Below are positions 22,352-34,285 of a stretch of DNA of 64,000 bases, one piece after another. Under the pieces are notes generated by a model that made no database searches, was not told where the DNA came from, and was given only the letters and a program-made list of their open reading frames with translations. The translations under genes and the position numbers were made by a program. Position 1 is the first letter of the stretch, and each line of letters begins with the position of its first letter. This stretch comes from Brachionus plicatilis (taxonomy: Eukaryota > Rotifera > Eurotatoria > Ploima > Brachionidae): the NCBI GenBank assembly GCA_010279815.1, contig QEOQ01000041.1, positions 1,156,538 to 1,220,537 of the forward strand, read 5' to 3'.

Positions 22352-25300
22352 ATGAAAGGTTTAAACTTATTTAAAATCTAGATCAATTAATTTGACTGAT
22401 TTTTTCAACTTATCAGGCATCGACCTCAGTAATTATGCCCTTGAGGATTTGCTGGCTTTTGACGATATATTTTTAGATTACTTTAATAACTTTTTAAAAA
22501 ATCAAGTAAAATTTTTTATAATCTTTGTTTGATTTGTTTAAAAATAAGCATTATCTCTACAGGCATTTCCGCAACAAATTCAATACAACCGGTACCTGGG
22601 AAAATTTGAAGAAATCGAGCCGAACCAGAGCTCAATTGTTCTTACCGAGAGGTTACCTAGACTAATTAATATAGGAAATTCCAACCCAGACAGCACAAAC
22701 AACGAAAGCAATGACACCGAGCGAAGTGATGCCCAAAATAGCAGTGTATTCGACTGGGTCCGGATTGAGCGACTACCGCTATTTTTTAGAACTGATTTCT
22801 TCCGTGAATTTAAGCTTTGTAAACTTCTCACTCGTTCTCTAGATGAAGAGAGACCCAACTCTGCCAGTAGCAGTCAACTAATCGGAGGCTATAGTCGCCA
22901 AAGCCGTATGATTACACACACAAACTAAGATTTTGGGCATCTGTATTTCCAAAAGTCCTAAGAGAATTTTTTTTTAATTTATCAGAAATTTATTCCGGAA
23001 TTATTTGCCATATATATTCATGGCCATTCACATAAGATTTTTCCTGAATTTTTATTTTCATTTTCTTTTACAAGCTTTCATTTTCTTACACAAATTTTCA
23101 TGATCTTTAAGATATTTTTGGTATATTTAAAAAAAACATTTAATTAGATTTATAAATATGTCGTGAAATAGTAAAAAAGCAGTTTTTAAAGTGTGTTTCT
23201 AAAAATTTTAAAAAATATATTCGAAAATATTATTAAACATTTTCCCTTGTTTTATGCAGACACCTTTGCTTACTTAATCTTTTAGACATTTATTTTTTGC
23301 TGCAGATTATTTTCTTACTATTTTTTTTACAATGGGATCTGTCAAAAACAGGAATAAAGGTTTAGCGAGTGCGTGACATAAGACATTCAACTGGAGGCAA
23401 TGTGTCTCGAAAATTTTTTGCTTTAATGACCAAATGACGAAATGAAAATTGAAGTTGAAAAAAGAAAAAAATGAGTTTCGAAAAATTAACTCATTTGGGA
23501 ATTTTTTAAGTTTCTTTATAAATAAGTGTTAAAATTATCCTCAATTTATAAGATTTTTTTTGGAAAAAATTTCGAGATTTTTTTGAAGAATTTTTTTATA
23601 TTTATTGGTTTTCAAAGACTATAATTAAATATGGTCAAATAGATAAAGTATTAACCCGAAAGCATCAAAATTTAAAATTATCAAATTGAAATCAAATTAT
23701 CAAAAAGCTTATGAGTTCTGTTACTTAATTTTTATTAAGTCATAAGTTTAAGTAAAAGTCACCAAAAATTTAAGTCATGAACAAAGGACTTAAAATTTAT
23801 TTCGAATTTAAAATCAAATCAATTACAAGTAAAAATTAATATTTGAATTTTTGCCGTTCCAGGTAGTTATTGTGGCGGTCACGCTTAAGTCAAAAAAAAT
23901 TAAAAAAAAAAATTAAACTTTAGAATTGACTTAACTTATGACTTAAGCACAAGTCTGGTCTGTTATCAAAATTAAAAAACCGAATATTTTTATTATTTTT
24001 TAATTATTTTTATAACAAAATTGTCATCGATTTTCAAAAAATTTTTTTAACAAGTTCATTAAAAGAAAGATCAATTTTTTTCTATCAGGAGGTATCAAAT
24101 TTATAGCAAAAAAATATCGAAAATATAAAATTGATTAGAATATTCTATTTTCCTCAAATATAAATCTATGAAAAATTAATTTTCAAATATTTATTATTAT
24201 TTTCCTTTTTAATATTTAAAAAATCGATCTTTTAAAAATAAAGTATTTGGATAAAAAAAAGATGTCGTTTACTGATCCACAAAATCTTAGTTTGCCACAA
24301 ACGTGTAAACCAATTTTTATTTTTTTTATTAAAGCGCCCCTTTCCAATTCGCTGTCAACTGACGACCACGAAAGAACTATTGATGATGCAGCCTTGTTCG
24401 CTTCTTCATCTAACAAGGACTATCACTATAAACCATCGAATATTGATGAAATTCTGCAAAATTTTTATGCTGACTCTAATATGCTGGACAGTAGCCTTCA
24501 AATAGATATGCCTTATTTGGAAAAATTTAACAGAGCCTTGTTCCAAAGACCGGGCAGTCGAGCTCTGAGTGTTCCGGCCTATTTTCCCTTTGCCACACTG
24601 AACAGATATGCTTCATCAAATTTAATGACCAAAGCCAAAAAATCAGCCACTAAAAGCGGAAAAAGCGGCTTAAAGTAATCTAGAAAAAAAACAATTTTTG
24701 AAGTTAAATTTTTTTTATAAAGCTCTGATAAAGCGAACAATTTTGAAGAAGAAAAGCTAAAAAAAGCGGAAAATTTCGAGGATTTAACCCAAATTGATAG
24801 AATGAAGCCAGAAAATTTAGATTCAGAATTTCTAATAGAAGAGGATTATGAACAAGATTTTGATGAAGAAAACCCAAAGCATTTTGACGTAAAATTAGAG
24901 GAGAATTTGTCATTTTTAGACGAAGATTTGCCAAATGATAATTTTGTAGAAAATCCTAATTTACACGCTTCCATAAACCAGTATAAACTCAAGTTCCTGG
25001 GCTCAGTGAATGGCATGAGGGAATTTAAAGAATTTTTGCGCCACACATCCGGCTTTCGTTTGCTTAAATTTTGGCTAGATTGCGAATTTTACCGCGATTC
25101 AATGCAGGACTATGACCAAATAGACAACATGGCTACTAGAAATCGACTTTTCCGCGACATTAATGAAAAATATGTGTTTACATTTGCTAAGAAAATGCAC
25201 GAAAAAGTGAGCAAAAATTACTTTGCTGGTCATGGCTTAAATCACAGTCTATTTGACCGTATACAGTATGATGTTCTCAGACGTTTAAGAAGTTACTGGG

Positions 25301-28300
25301 TGCCGCGATTTGTCCTGAACAAGTTGAAACAAAAAGGCAAAAATTACGGAGCTTATCCTTTACCTCCGCTTACACCAGATTACAGTCGCCAATCAACTTA
25401 TTTGTCAGCACCTCCGTCGCGAAAGGGCTGCACAGAAGCTTACAAATTTGAAAACAAAACTGCTTTGCTAAACGAAGATCAAAAAAAGTTAACTTAACTT
25501 AAATTTTGTTTTAAATTTCTTTTTCAATATTTTTTCAATTTCCATAGGGTTCTGAATATGAAAGTAAGACACGCACTTTTGGCCGACAAAGATGCAGGAG
25601 GACCTTTTTTAAGATACATATCAGGGTAATTTAATCTTTTAAATATTAACTTTAAAGTAATTTTAATATATGTTTTAAAAAATAACTAAAATTGGAATTG
25701 AAATTATACAAAAAAATATTTTAAATTCATTTGGGTTTTCTTCTATAAAAATTTATTAGCTTAATGTTTTATTTTATTTGGTTTATTTATTATTTTAGTT
25801 TTACATGTCAAAAATTTAATATTAAATTTTAGGATGAAAATTTTAAAATTTTTTTTAGAAAAATTAAAGACTTTGATTTTCTTTACAAAAGATATCATAT
25901 AATTTTTTTATATCTCTGTCCCTAATTTGTTAAAAAAATTTTGAAAAATAGCCACTTTAGTTTAACTTCTAGAATATGAAGCTGCGATATTAAATCTTAA
26001 AACATTCAACATTTTTTATAGAATATTGACCATATAAATAATTGGGAACAAAATTTTTTACCTAAAAAACATAAAAATGTTGTTCAAATTGATTTAATAA
26101 TTGAATAATTAAATCATTTTTTTTATTTATTGAATACATTTATTTATGGGCTAATAAATTTATCCTGAGTATATTATTTAATCTATTTATATATTAGGTA
26201 TTATTAGTGTTGTAAATAAATAGCATTTGAATTTACTTTTAAATACTTAAATTGATTTTTAAATTTGAGTTTAAATTTAAACAAATTTTTTATTTGAGTT
26301 TAAATTTAAACCCAGAATAATAATTAAATTTAAATTCAAATTTTAATCATAATTTAATTCAATTCAGAATTTAAAAAAGTCAAATTATTAAGCTTTCATT
26401 TGAACATCAAAACGAAAATTTAAATTTATTTTGGTGGTTTTTATAGTAAGTGTATTAATTCTAAAACGTAATTAACAAATAAATTCTAAAAATAAAGTTT
26501 TTTCCATTTTTTTCTTTTTCCAATTATTATTTTTTTTGTTCAAGGTCTTAGGTCAACAATATGTAAATATTATTTTTTATTTTATTAAAAACAAATTTAT
26601 ATTCTTAAAAATGAGTCAAACTCAAGATTTTTTACAAGCACCTTTTACTTTTCGATCGATAAACAAAAAGCAATACATTAAAAGATCTCTTACCACAATA
26701 ATTCAATTAAAGTTAGAAAATTTTAGTAAATAAAAATGCTGATATTTCACTGTTGAATATAGTAATACAAATTACTCAAGCAATATGCTTGGTCATTTGA
26801 AAAAAGAGCATGCTATGGAATTGGGATATCAGCATAAAATTTTAGTAGGTTTTAGTTTTATCCGAAAATTTAAATTAGTCAAATTGCTTAAGTAATTTTA
26901 ATTAAAACATAATTTAAATAGAATTTAGAATTATTTAAGTTAATCTTGGAATTTAAATATTTTTTGAGTTTAAATTTTAATCCAAATTTTATTTTAGTTT
27001 AAATTTGAATTCAAATTTTATTTATGTTTAAATTTGAATCCAAATTTAATTTTAAATTTAAATCGAAATAAATCGAATAATTTGTTCAAATCGCCAATTT
27101 GATTTACAACACTAGGTATTATGAATACCACAAACGTAAGTTTTGGGCATCTATTCGTGAAGTATTCTTCAAAATTTAATAATTTTCAAAATTCGTTAGA
27201 GTATTTTAAAATTTTTAACATAAAATGAATGGTAAAAATGAAAAACGCATTAAATGAATTTATTTAAATGTAAAAATGACATAAATTTATTAATTTTTTA
27301 AAATTAAATTAAAGCCATAAAAAAGCTATATAGAACTCAAAGTCAAAAATTTTGATAAAATAGTTTTCTTTTTTCATTGATTTTGTTAAACAACCATGAA
27401 ACTGTCTAATTACTGAATTCTGAAAGTTTTTAAGTATTTTTTTTTTATTATTATAATCATCTTTTAGATTAAATTTTATTTTAAAGAGTAAAGGCTAGAA
27501 AAATTAAAATCAATTAAAAATATTAAGAACACATTTAGTAAAGGAAAAATATTTTTATGTGTTGATTAAAATTTAAAAAATTTTTTTGATAAATTTAGTT
27601 TTATGCGCTATTTTTTTAGTTTCACTTTTTTATTTGTTTTTAATCCTCACCCTTTAAAATTCCCGTAAACTCCGTTATAATTAATATTATTATTTATGAA
27701 CAAGTTGAAAAAAAAGTAAAATTAAATTAAAACCCTAGTAATATTTTTGGGTTTTATCAACAACGCTAAGTTTATATAATTTTAGAAAATTTAGAAAAAA
27801 TTAGGAAAAGTTTAAATAGACCAGTTTTCTGGTTGTCAATAAATCAAGTAAAAATTTTGAATATTTTGATATTTTTTAGTATTTATTTTTTTACAATAAT
27901 AAAAAAAATTGTACCAAAAATCTTAAATGATAATTTTAATTCCTTAATAATTTAAGAAATTGTCCAGAGTACCTTCCATTAATTCTTTTTTGGTATGATG
28001 TCTGTGATTTTCATAACGCCGAAGCCATAGGCTATGACAAAAATTCGAGATTACAGCACGCTTGGGCGATTTTCAACAACTATTTGAGCTCGACAGCTCG
28101 TTTTAACATAGGCATATCGAAAGAAGTTTCAGAAGAGGCTCGAAAATCTCTGCAAAAACAGTCAACTATGGAAGGCCAATTTGCTGATGAATTGGACACC
28201 AATTTATTTCAGCCTGTGATGGAGCAAATCGTGCCATATTTAGAAAATAGCTGGTTACAATTCATCAAAGATGATGTATTAAAATTCACCGAGTAAATAA

Positions 28301-31300
28301 ATATATTTTTAAAAGCCTGTCTTAATTTTTTTTGTTAATTTAGATCTAGATTGAATGTGATTCAAAGAGATGACCAAGATGATGAGGAAAATCTTATTGA
28401 AAATCTTCATGAGCCAGAGATTAGCATTGAAAATGGTCAAATACACCTCAAAAGAACTCGAATCATTGACATGATTTTCAACAAGAATAAAAAAAAAAAA
28501 GAAGCAGCAGCCAGGAAAAAAGTTCTTACCGAGGAGGAAAAGCGCGAGCGAGCTGAACGAATAAAACAGATGGAAAATGAGCGAAAAAAAGCCCTAAAAG
28601 CGGCAGCAAAACGCGCAAAATTAAATAAGCTCAGCGTTGTTGATGAAGAAGACGACCAAGTAAGTTTTAATAAAAAAGCTTTTTGATTATTAAAAAAATT
28701 AATAAAAAAAAACTAACATTTTAGTTTAGTCGTAAAAATTTTAAAAAGTTATCTAACATGATTAATAATAATAATTTGGTGAGTTCTAGTGGATTCATGA
28801 GTCTAAATAATCTTCAGAACAATAGCCAAAATGGCTTAGGGTTTAATAATTTTAGGAATAGAATGCTTTCTACTGCGGTAAGTAACGCTCTTTTAAATGT
28901 TTATCTTTGCATGTAATTGTTGTACGCTTTGCTGGTCAATTATTTTTTATTTTTACAAATAAAGCTCAATTTATTTATTTTTAAACAATTTATTTATTTA
29001 TTTTTAAACAATTTAATTTTAGCCTTAGCTTTTATTGAAGAAATTTTAATTCAAATTTTTAATGGTTTATTTAATAGAAAAGCTCTGAAACTAATGAAAA
29101 ATCGGAGAGACGCTCCAAAAAAGGCCTCTCTTTTGCCACAGACAGAAGCGCACTATTCGAAAAAGTGTTCTCGAATAAAAAGTAATTTATTTTATTTGTA
29201 TATTTTTGTATGTTTGAATTCTAGTTAATTAATTGCTATAAAAAACTCTGCAAAAAATTGCGTATTTTTATTTTGGCATCTATTATGACGTTCTTAGAAA
29301 ACGTAGAAAAAATATCTCATAGAATATTGATAAAACTACACAAAACTTAAAGAAATATATTTAATAGAAAAAACATTTGATTGAAAAACACTTAAAAAAA
29401 ATTGATTAAATTTAATTTTCTAAAGTTATTTTAAAGAATAAAACAACAAACTTAATATAAATAAGTTGATCGTGAAATTAAGTTTTTCGATAACAATTTT
29501 CATTTTTATTTTTAGAAATTTTTAAATATTTTGTCAATTTATTGACTATGACCAAAGATTATTGTTCAATAAAAAAAAATTCCATCATAAGTTTTCTAAG
29601 AATTATTTTTTCTTTCAAAATTTTTTTATTAAAATAATTCTATTAACGTTCGCTGATTGAAAATATTTCCTTAAATGTGGTTCTAAAAAATTTTAAACTT
29701 GACTCATATCCTATGTTTTTATGATCAAAATTGGCGTTTTTTTTTTTAGATGGAACCATAAATCGAACTTATTAAATTTATTTAGAAAAATTAAAATTTT
29801 GGAAAAATAGTTAATTCGAAGTTTCAAATCAAATTTTAACGATCATTCAAATATTTAAAAACTTAATAAGTCATACGATTTTGATAATTTTCAAAAAATA
29901 AATACTAAAAATTACTAGAACTTTATGTTTAATAATGGTTAATAATAGAATAGAATTTACATCAAAATGATTGATCACTAATCTATTTAGCAAAAACAAT
30001 CAATAATTTAAATAATTCAGGTACAGTTAATTGAGAAATTCAAGTTCATCTTTTGCTTTTAAATTCATTCATTCAAACAAAAATAATTTTATTTTTCAAC
30101 TAAGACAAATTATAAATTTTAATTTTAAAACATTAAATTTTTTTGGTATCCATGAATTTTCGACAAGTTAATTTCGACAAATATAATTTAGAACATAATT
30201 AATTCGACTGAATTCGACTAAAAAATAATCAAGTATATTTTCGCTGTATGCTTTTTCGACCAAAAATCATTGGAGAAAATTAAAAAAAAATGGATAATTA
30301 AGCTTAGAATTAAATTTAATACGATCATCACGTAACAAAAACAAAAACTAAATAGTTGTCTAATTAATTACAAATTTGAAGAAGTTTTGTCTTTTTTAAA
30401 ATTTGTTTCTAATTGTAAATAATTGAATTAAAAAAAAAAGAAATGTAAAAAAAATATAATGACTTTATAGATTTAATTGATTTTTCTTTAGTAATAAATT
30501 TTTGTCTAAATTATTTTTGTCTAAATTTTATCTTGTCGAGTTTATCATTTGCCGAAATTAATTGTGTCGAAATTAACACTTTTTTGGTCAAAATTATCTT
30601 TGTCGAAATTTACTTGTCGAAATTATAAGGTTCGCGCGGAGAAAAACTACAGCACTATCTGAATTTCGGCAAACCGACTTTAAAATATTAATCTGCATAC
30701 TTGAAAACCTTGAAAACATGATTTTTTAGGTATTGTCAAAAAAAATAATTTTGATCCCATCCCCCTCAAAGATCGAAAAAAAAACAAAAGTTAGTTACCT
30801 TTGAGCTAAAATATCTCATGTTCTAATAGATATAACCTTATTAATATATATATATTCTGAAAGCAAATAGTCTCATCTACAAAATGGTGTATTAACTTCA
30901 TCTATTGTATTACCAATAGATCGATATTTTGGCAAAAAATGGTAAAAAAATGGTATTTTTTCACTATTTTTGTATCTAGTCCGCGGTTTACCCCCCGACC
31001 CCTACTTTTTTTACAGATTCTGAAACTAGAGAAAATTCTGAACAAAATGTTGGGACCACTTTTTTTATTTATTGAATTTAAAGCCAAAAAAAAATTGAAT
31101 AAAATGAGTAATTTTGTTTGAAACTAATTTTTGAATAATCATAATTTTTTATTTTGTAAAACGTCAGAATTAAATGTCAAATTAGTTTCCTTGAATTTTT
31201 AAATTTTAATCTAATAAAGAGATTAAAATTATTTTTTTTAACAATACCTAAAAAATCATGTTTTCAAGGTTTTCAAGTATGCAGATTAATATTTTAAAGT

Positions 31301-32983
31301 CGGTTTGCCGAAATTCAGATAGTGCTGTAGTTTTGCTCCGCGCGAACCTTACTATACTAAATAAATTTGTCGAAAAATAGCATATCCAATTTTTTTATTA
31401 AACGCAATTAAAAAATTTAAAACTATTAAAATTCTAAAAAGGGATATTTTAAAATTATATATATGAAAAAAGCTTGACATAACATGTCAAATAAGTGATT
31501 AGGAACAAAATTATTTATTTTCTTTTATTAAAAAAATATAACATTTTATATTTTGATCTTTTGATCTTGATCTCAGCTTCAGTTTGCCAAAAAATAAACT
31601 ATTGAACATAAAACTTAGACCCTCCAATTTTTTGACAGATTGATTTTGACTGCCCCTTTAGACTATCGTATTAATATTCTCTACTTAATACAATCAATTT
31701 TGAGTTAAAAATTAAATATTTAAAAAAAACATCTTATTAAAACTTTAATAATGTTCTTTTTCTATTATTTAAGTATGATGCAATTATTTCGTAAATTTGT
31801 CTTCGATCTTGGCCAAAAAGATCAATTGAACAAATTTAATGCAATGGTTGAAGCCAAACAATATTTAGATCATGATGAACTGCAAAAAAAAAACGCAATT
31901 TCGAACATAATGTCAAGAGTGTATTTGGATCCAAATTCGAAAAAAAATCTCCTTCCTCTATCTGATCGCTTAAAGCAAAAACTTCACGCCGATTCACCTT
32001 CAGACTCAAAGATGTCGAATAGACCAAAAACTCCATTTATGCTTGCCATGGTCAGAGAGTTCCGCAGCGGCTTAGAGGAAAATTTCCAAAAGTTTTGTGA
32101 ACAATACGCAACTGAGTTTAGTCTCTCAAGTCCGGAGGAATTCGCTCTACTAACCCAATCGGAGCTTTTAACCCTGCTAGGTGACAGCTATAATCCTAAA
32201 GATTTTGACTTTGACGAGAAAGGTGAGGGAAAAGCGACACCATCTCGCGAAGATAGAAACGAATTTTCAAAAATTTTATATGAATGGTCAATCGGTAAAA
32301 GTGCTGAGAAACTGTATGGTTTTTTTGCTCATTTGGGCGAACATGGACGCAAAGATGGTCTGCCATTTTTAGAAAAAGATCTGTTGTTTTGTATTGACTC
32401 GATTCGACTTAAGGAAATAAATGGAGATGATGTCCTCAAGCAAAAAGCTCAGGTTATGATAGAAATTTATCTCGAGTCTCAGATACCACCTTCTATTCAA
32501 ATTGATGCAAGTCTGGAAGTTAATCAAAAATTATTGAAAGCTGCAAGTAAAATAGCCCAAGGAAATTATTCATCGGTAGATTTGGCAATTTTTGATGAAG
32601 TAAGGACTTCGTTTTACAAAGACTTGCTTCCGTATTGGGCCGGCTTTAAAGCTATCTTTAAAGAAGACGCTCAATTGCAAGAAACAAAACAGGACAAAAT
32701 TTTAAAAGAACGGTTAGATGAGTTTTTAAATACAAAAAATCCTTCGCCAAGTGACTTTAAACTGCCGCCATTAAGTCCACAGCCCATGATTTTCAGTCCC
32801 AATATGACAAACTATCGACAACATACTGGCATTTCTCAGAATATGAACATTACTTTTTCAATAGCAACTGGTATTAAGTACAGGGATGAAAAAGCTCAGA
32901 ATCAGATTGGTGGAAGAAACAGTACTTCGATTTCAAATGAAAGAAAAAATTCTGGTGCCTTTCAGCAAATAATCATAAAATAA
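22352..32983 (+). CDS. RGS22: RGS22-like regulator of G-protein signalling, 11 exons
   Basis: Large multi-RGS protein; in mammals RGS22 is a testis/sperm protein that binds G-alpha subunits. Exons: 22352-22358, 22417-22505, 22563-22905, 24335-24674, 24723-25487, 25548-25625, 27957-28292, 28344-28659, 28725-28877, 29078-29181, 31774-32983. All ten junctions are GT-AG and every phase closes, giving 1,246 aa, close to the length of the mammalian protein. Recognisable parts: N-terminal LAFDDIFLDYFNNFL; IERLPLFFRTDFF; RGS-like domains at about 357-460, 523-650, 845-960 and 1010-1140 (for example FKEFLRHTSGFRLLKFWLDC and EYLPLILFWYDV); and a lysine/glutamate-rich helix at about 690-745. Introns are 48-60 bp except 1,429, 2,331 and 2,592 bp and a 200-bp one; the long ones hold transposons. 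The 7-nt first exon is the least certain part. Codon use is AT-rich. Confidence 0.88.
23740..23965. repeat. AAGTC/GACTT inverted-repeat element in RGS22 intron 3
   Basis: TTAAGTCATAAGTTTAAGT near 23746 is mirrored by ACTTAACTTATGACTTAAGC near 23931, with further AAGTCATG and GACTTAAAA words inside. Probably a degenerate MITE; its boundaries are approximate. Confidence 0.4.
26205..27114 (+). mobile_element. hAT transposon remnant with BED-finger fragment in RGS22 intron 6
   Basis: Terminal inverted repeats TAGTGTTGTAAAT at 26205 and ATTTACAACACTA ending 27114 are perfect, and a perfect 8-bp target duplication GGTATTAT flanks them (26197-26204, 27115-27122). Both are hAT hallmarks. Inside, from about 26611 the plus strand reads MSQTQDFLQAPFTF. 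After stops, near 26773-26822, it reads NTNYSSNMLGHLKKEHAMEL, the second half of a BED zinc finger as found at the N-terminus of hAT transposases. The catalytic region is missing, so the copy cannot move by itself. Most of the remaining 910 bp is low-complexity AAATTTAAATT sequence. Confidence 0.8.
29800..30150 (+). repeat. Dispersed repeat, copy 2 (partner at 14160-14600), RGS22 intron 10
   Basis: Shares word order with 14160-14510 over about 350 bp, including TTTTGATAATTTTCAAAAAA, TAAATACTAAA, ATCAAAATGATTGATC and ATTCATTCATTCAAAC. Non-coding. Confidence 0.5.
30160..31378. repeat. Inverted-repeat element built of TTGTCGAAATT words
   Basis: The left side (30166-30215) carries TTTCGACAA and TTCGACT words. 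The right side (30510-30625, then 31369-31378 beyond an insertion) carries the opposite orientation: CTTGTCGAG, TGTGTCGAAATTAA, TTTGTCGAAATTTA, TTGTCGAAATTATA. This looks like a fold-back element with multiple short subterminal motifs, split by the TA-flanked element at 30628-31349. No coding capacity seen. Confidence 0.5.
30628..31349. mobile_element. 722-bp fold-back element, GC-rich termini, TA target duplication
   Basis: The arms are about 128 bp (30628-30755 and 31222-31349), begin AGGTTCGCGCGGAG and differ at only a handful of positions. TA lies outside each end (30626-30627 and 31350-31351). The arms include CTACAGCACTATCTGAATTT and CGGCAAACCGACTTT. The 465-bp centre has no long open frame. 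Short complementary 60-61 codon frames there arise from low complexity. Near-identical arms suggest recent activity of a Tc1/mariner-like or fold-back family. Confidence 0.75.
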
Positions 32984-33319
32984 AAATTAATCTTATTTTT
33001 TAAATGAACCTATTTCTATTAAATATTAAATATTATCCATTAAATATTTAGAAATTTATTAAACATTTTCCAATCTAAGTTTGAACCAAGTTAAATTAAA
33101 TTTTTTTTCAAATTTTTTATTAATTAATTTAAATTTTTACAATTACAATTAAAAATTTATCTTAACTTTTGATTAATGAAGAGCATCAACTCACCTTTCC
33201 TCAATAGAAAGAATTTAATTTTTTTTTTTAAATAAGTTAAAAAATTTTTTACTGACTTTTAACAAGACTTAAGGCAGATAGGTAATTTTTTGAATTAAAG
33301 AACACTTTTTGCACACCAA
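32984..33319. other. AT-rich 3' flank of the RGS22-like gene
   Basis: No canonical AATAAA close to the stop codon. Nothing else recognised. Confidence 0.4.
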
Positions 33320-33324
33320 GTCTC

Positions 33325-33770
33325 CTGCTCGTTACATCGAAACTCGTTATATCGAAATCCGATTAAAAGAGATGGACAAAAAAATTTTTGATTTCTAAAA
33401 TTTTATTAAACAAAAATAAACAAATGGTTGACAAAATAAAAATTACTTGAAAAAATAGATGTTTGTTTTGTATTGCATTTTTATATCTTTGAACTTTTTC
33501 AAATCAAGACAACACTGATTTAACGACACCATCGTAACTGGACAATTTAATTCTTTTTTTTTTAGGACCGCATAAGTTTTTTTCATAATGCTCTAAAACT
33601 TTTGCCTTAGAGGAAAGAATCGTTGATATTGCCGATGTGCTAGTTCCATTTTCTTTTGCGAGTGAAGTGTTAGTTACTTTTTGCTTGCTATGTTTATTTA
33701 TTATTTCAAAAAATTTCAAAAAATTTTGCATTAACCACATCTGATGGCAACCTGTTCCATGTCTCGACAA
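33325..33770 (-). pseudogene. pogo/Tigger transposase fragment (N-terminal HTH)
   Basis: The minus strand from about 33725 to 33507 reads FEIINKHSKQKVTNTSLAKE, then STSAISTILSSKAKVLEHY and GPKKKRIKLSSYDGVVKSVL. This is the psq/CENP-B-type DNA-binding domain of pogo/Tigger transposases (E-I-LA-E-G-STIS-I-K-K-L, then K--R--YD-V--AL). It stops there, with no DDE catalytic part. At 33333-33361 two copies of CTCGTTA-ATCGAAA resemble Tigger terminal repeats, so this is an internally deleted copy. Its N-terminal codons run into LINE sequence (next feature), which indicates nesting. Confidence 0.65.
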
Positions 33771-34160
33771 CTCTGTTCGTTAAGAAATTTTAGCGATGCC
33801 ATCCTCTTTTGTTTATTTCCATTACCAACTTTTTATCACTTGATCTTCTTAAATTTAGAGATAAACTTTTGGCATAATTCACATCATTTAACAATTCTAT
33901 ATTCTCAACCTTGTGCACAATCTTATACATTTGGATCTAGCCATCTCTTAATCGGCGTTCCTCTAAGTCTTAATCAGATCTAAATCTCGAAGTCTTTCTT
34001 CATAAGGTTTCTCTTTTAACTGATTTAACCAATTTGATTGCCATCCTCTGAACCTTCTCAAGAATATTTATGTCCGTTCTAAACGAAGGCGTCCAAACAT
34101 TGACTGCATATTCAAGATGAGGATGCAAAATTGAAAGAAGGCAAATAAACTTTTCGAGCT
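33735..34160 (-). pseudogene. LINE reverse-transcriptase C-terminal remnant
   Basis: Minus-strand pieces: LHPHLEYAVNVWTPSFRTDI (about 34126-34067), LEKVQRMAIKLV, LEERRLRDG, IQMYKIVHKVENIELLND, and finally FLTNRVVETWNRLPSDVVNA (about 33786-33727). These are the standard order of motifs in the C-terminus of CR1/L2/jockey LINEs. Stops and frameshifts are present. It is a different copy from the LINE at 59267-60642. Confidence 0.75.
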
Positions 34161-34285
34161 TACCAAAAAAATATGTTCAGGCATGCAATTCGATTTCTAA
34201 GATGCAGTATACTGCAGCTAAACATGTGACATTAGGAGAAAATAGTTTTCTTTTTGAATTCCTCTATTATTTTTTATCATTAAAT

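Noticed and set aside
24262..24334. Alternative start of an RGS22 exon at ATGTCGTTT
   Set aside because: The stretch just before 24335 is a polypyrimidine tract ending in an acceptor, and splicing from 22905 closes in phase and matches RGS22. The upstream codons translate as a hydrophobic run without homology.
27974..27980. Acceptor GTCCAG before AGTACC as the start of RGS22 exon 7
   Set aside because: It breaks the reading frame with the exon ending at 25625. TTTAAG at 27956 closes the phase and adds residues (SGNCPEY) that fit the homologous position.
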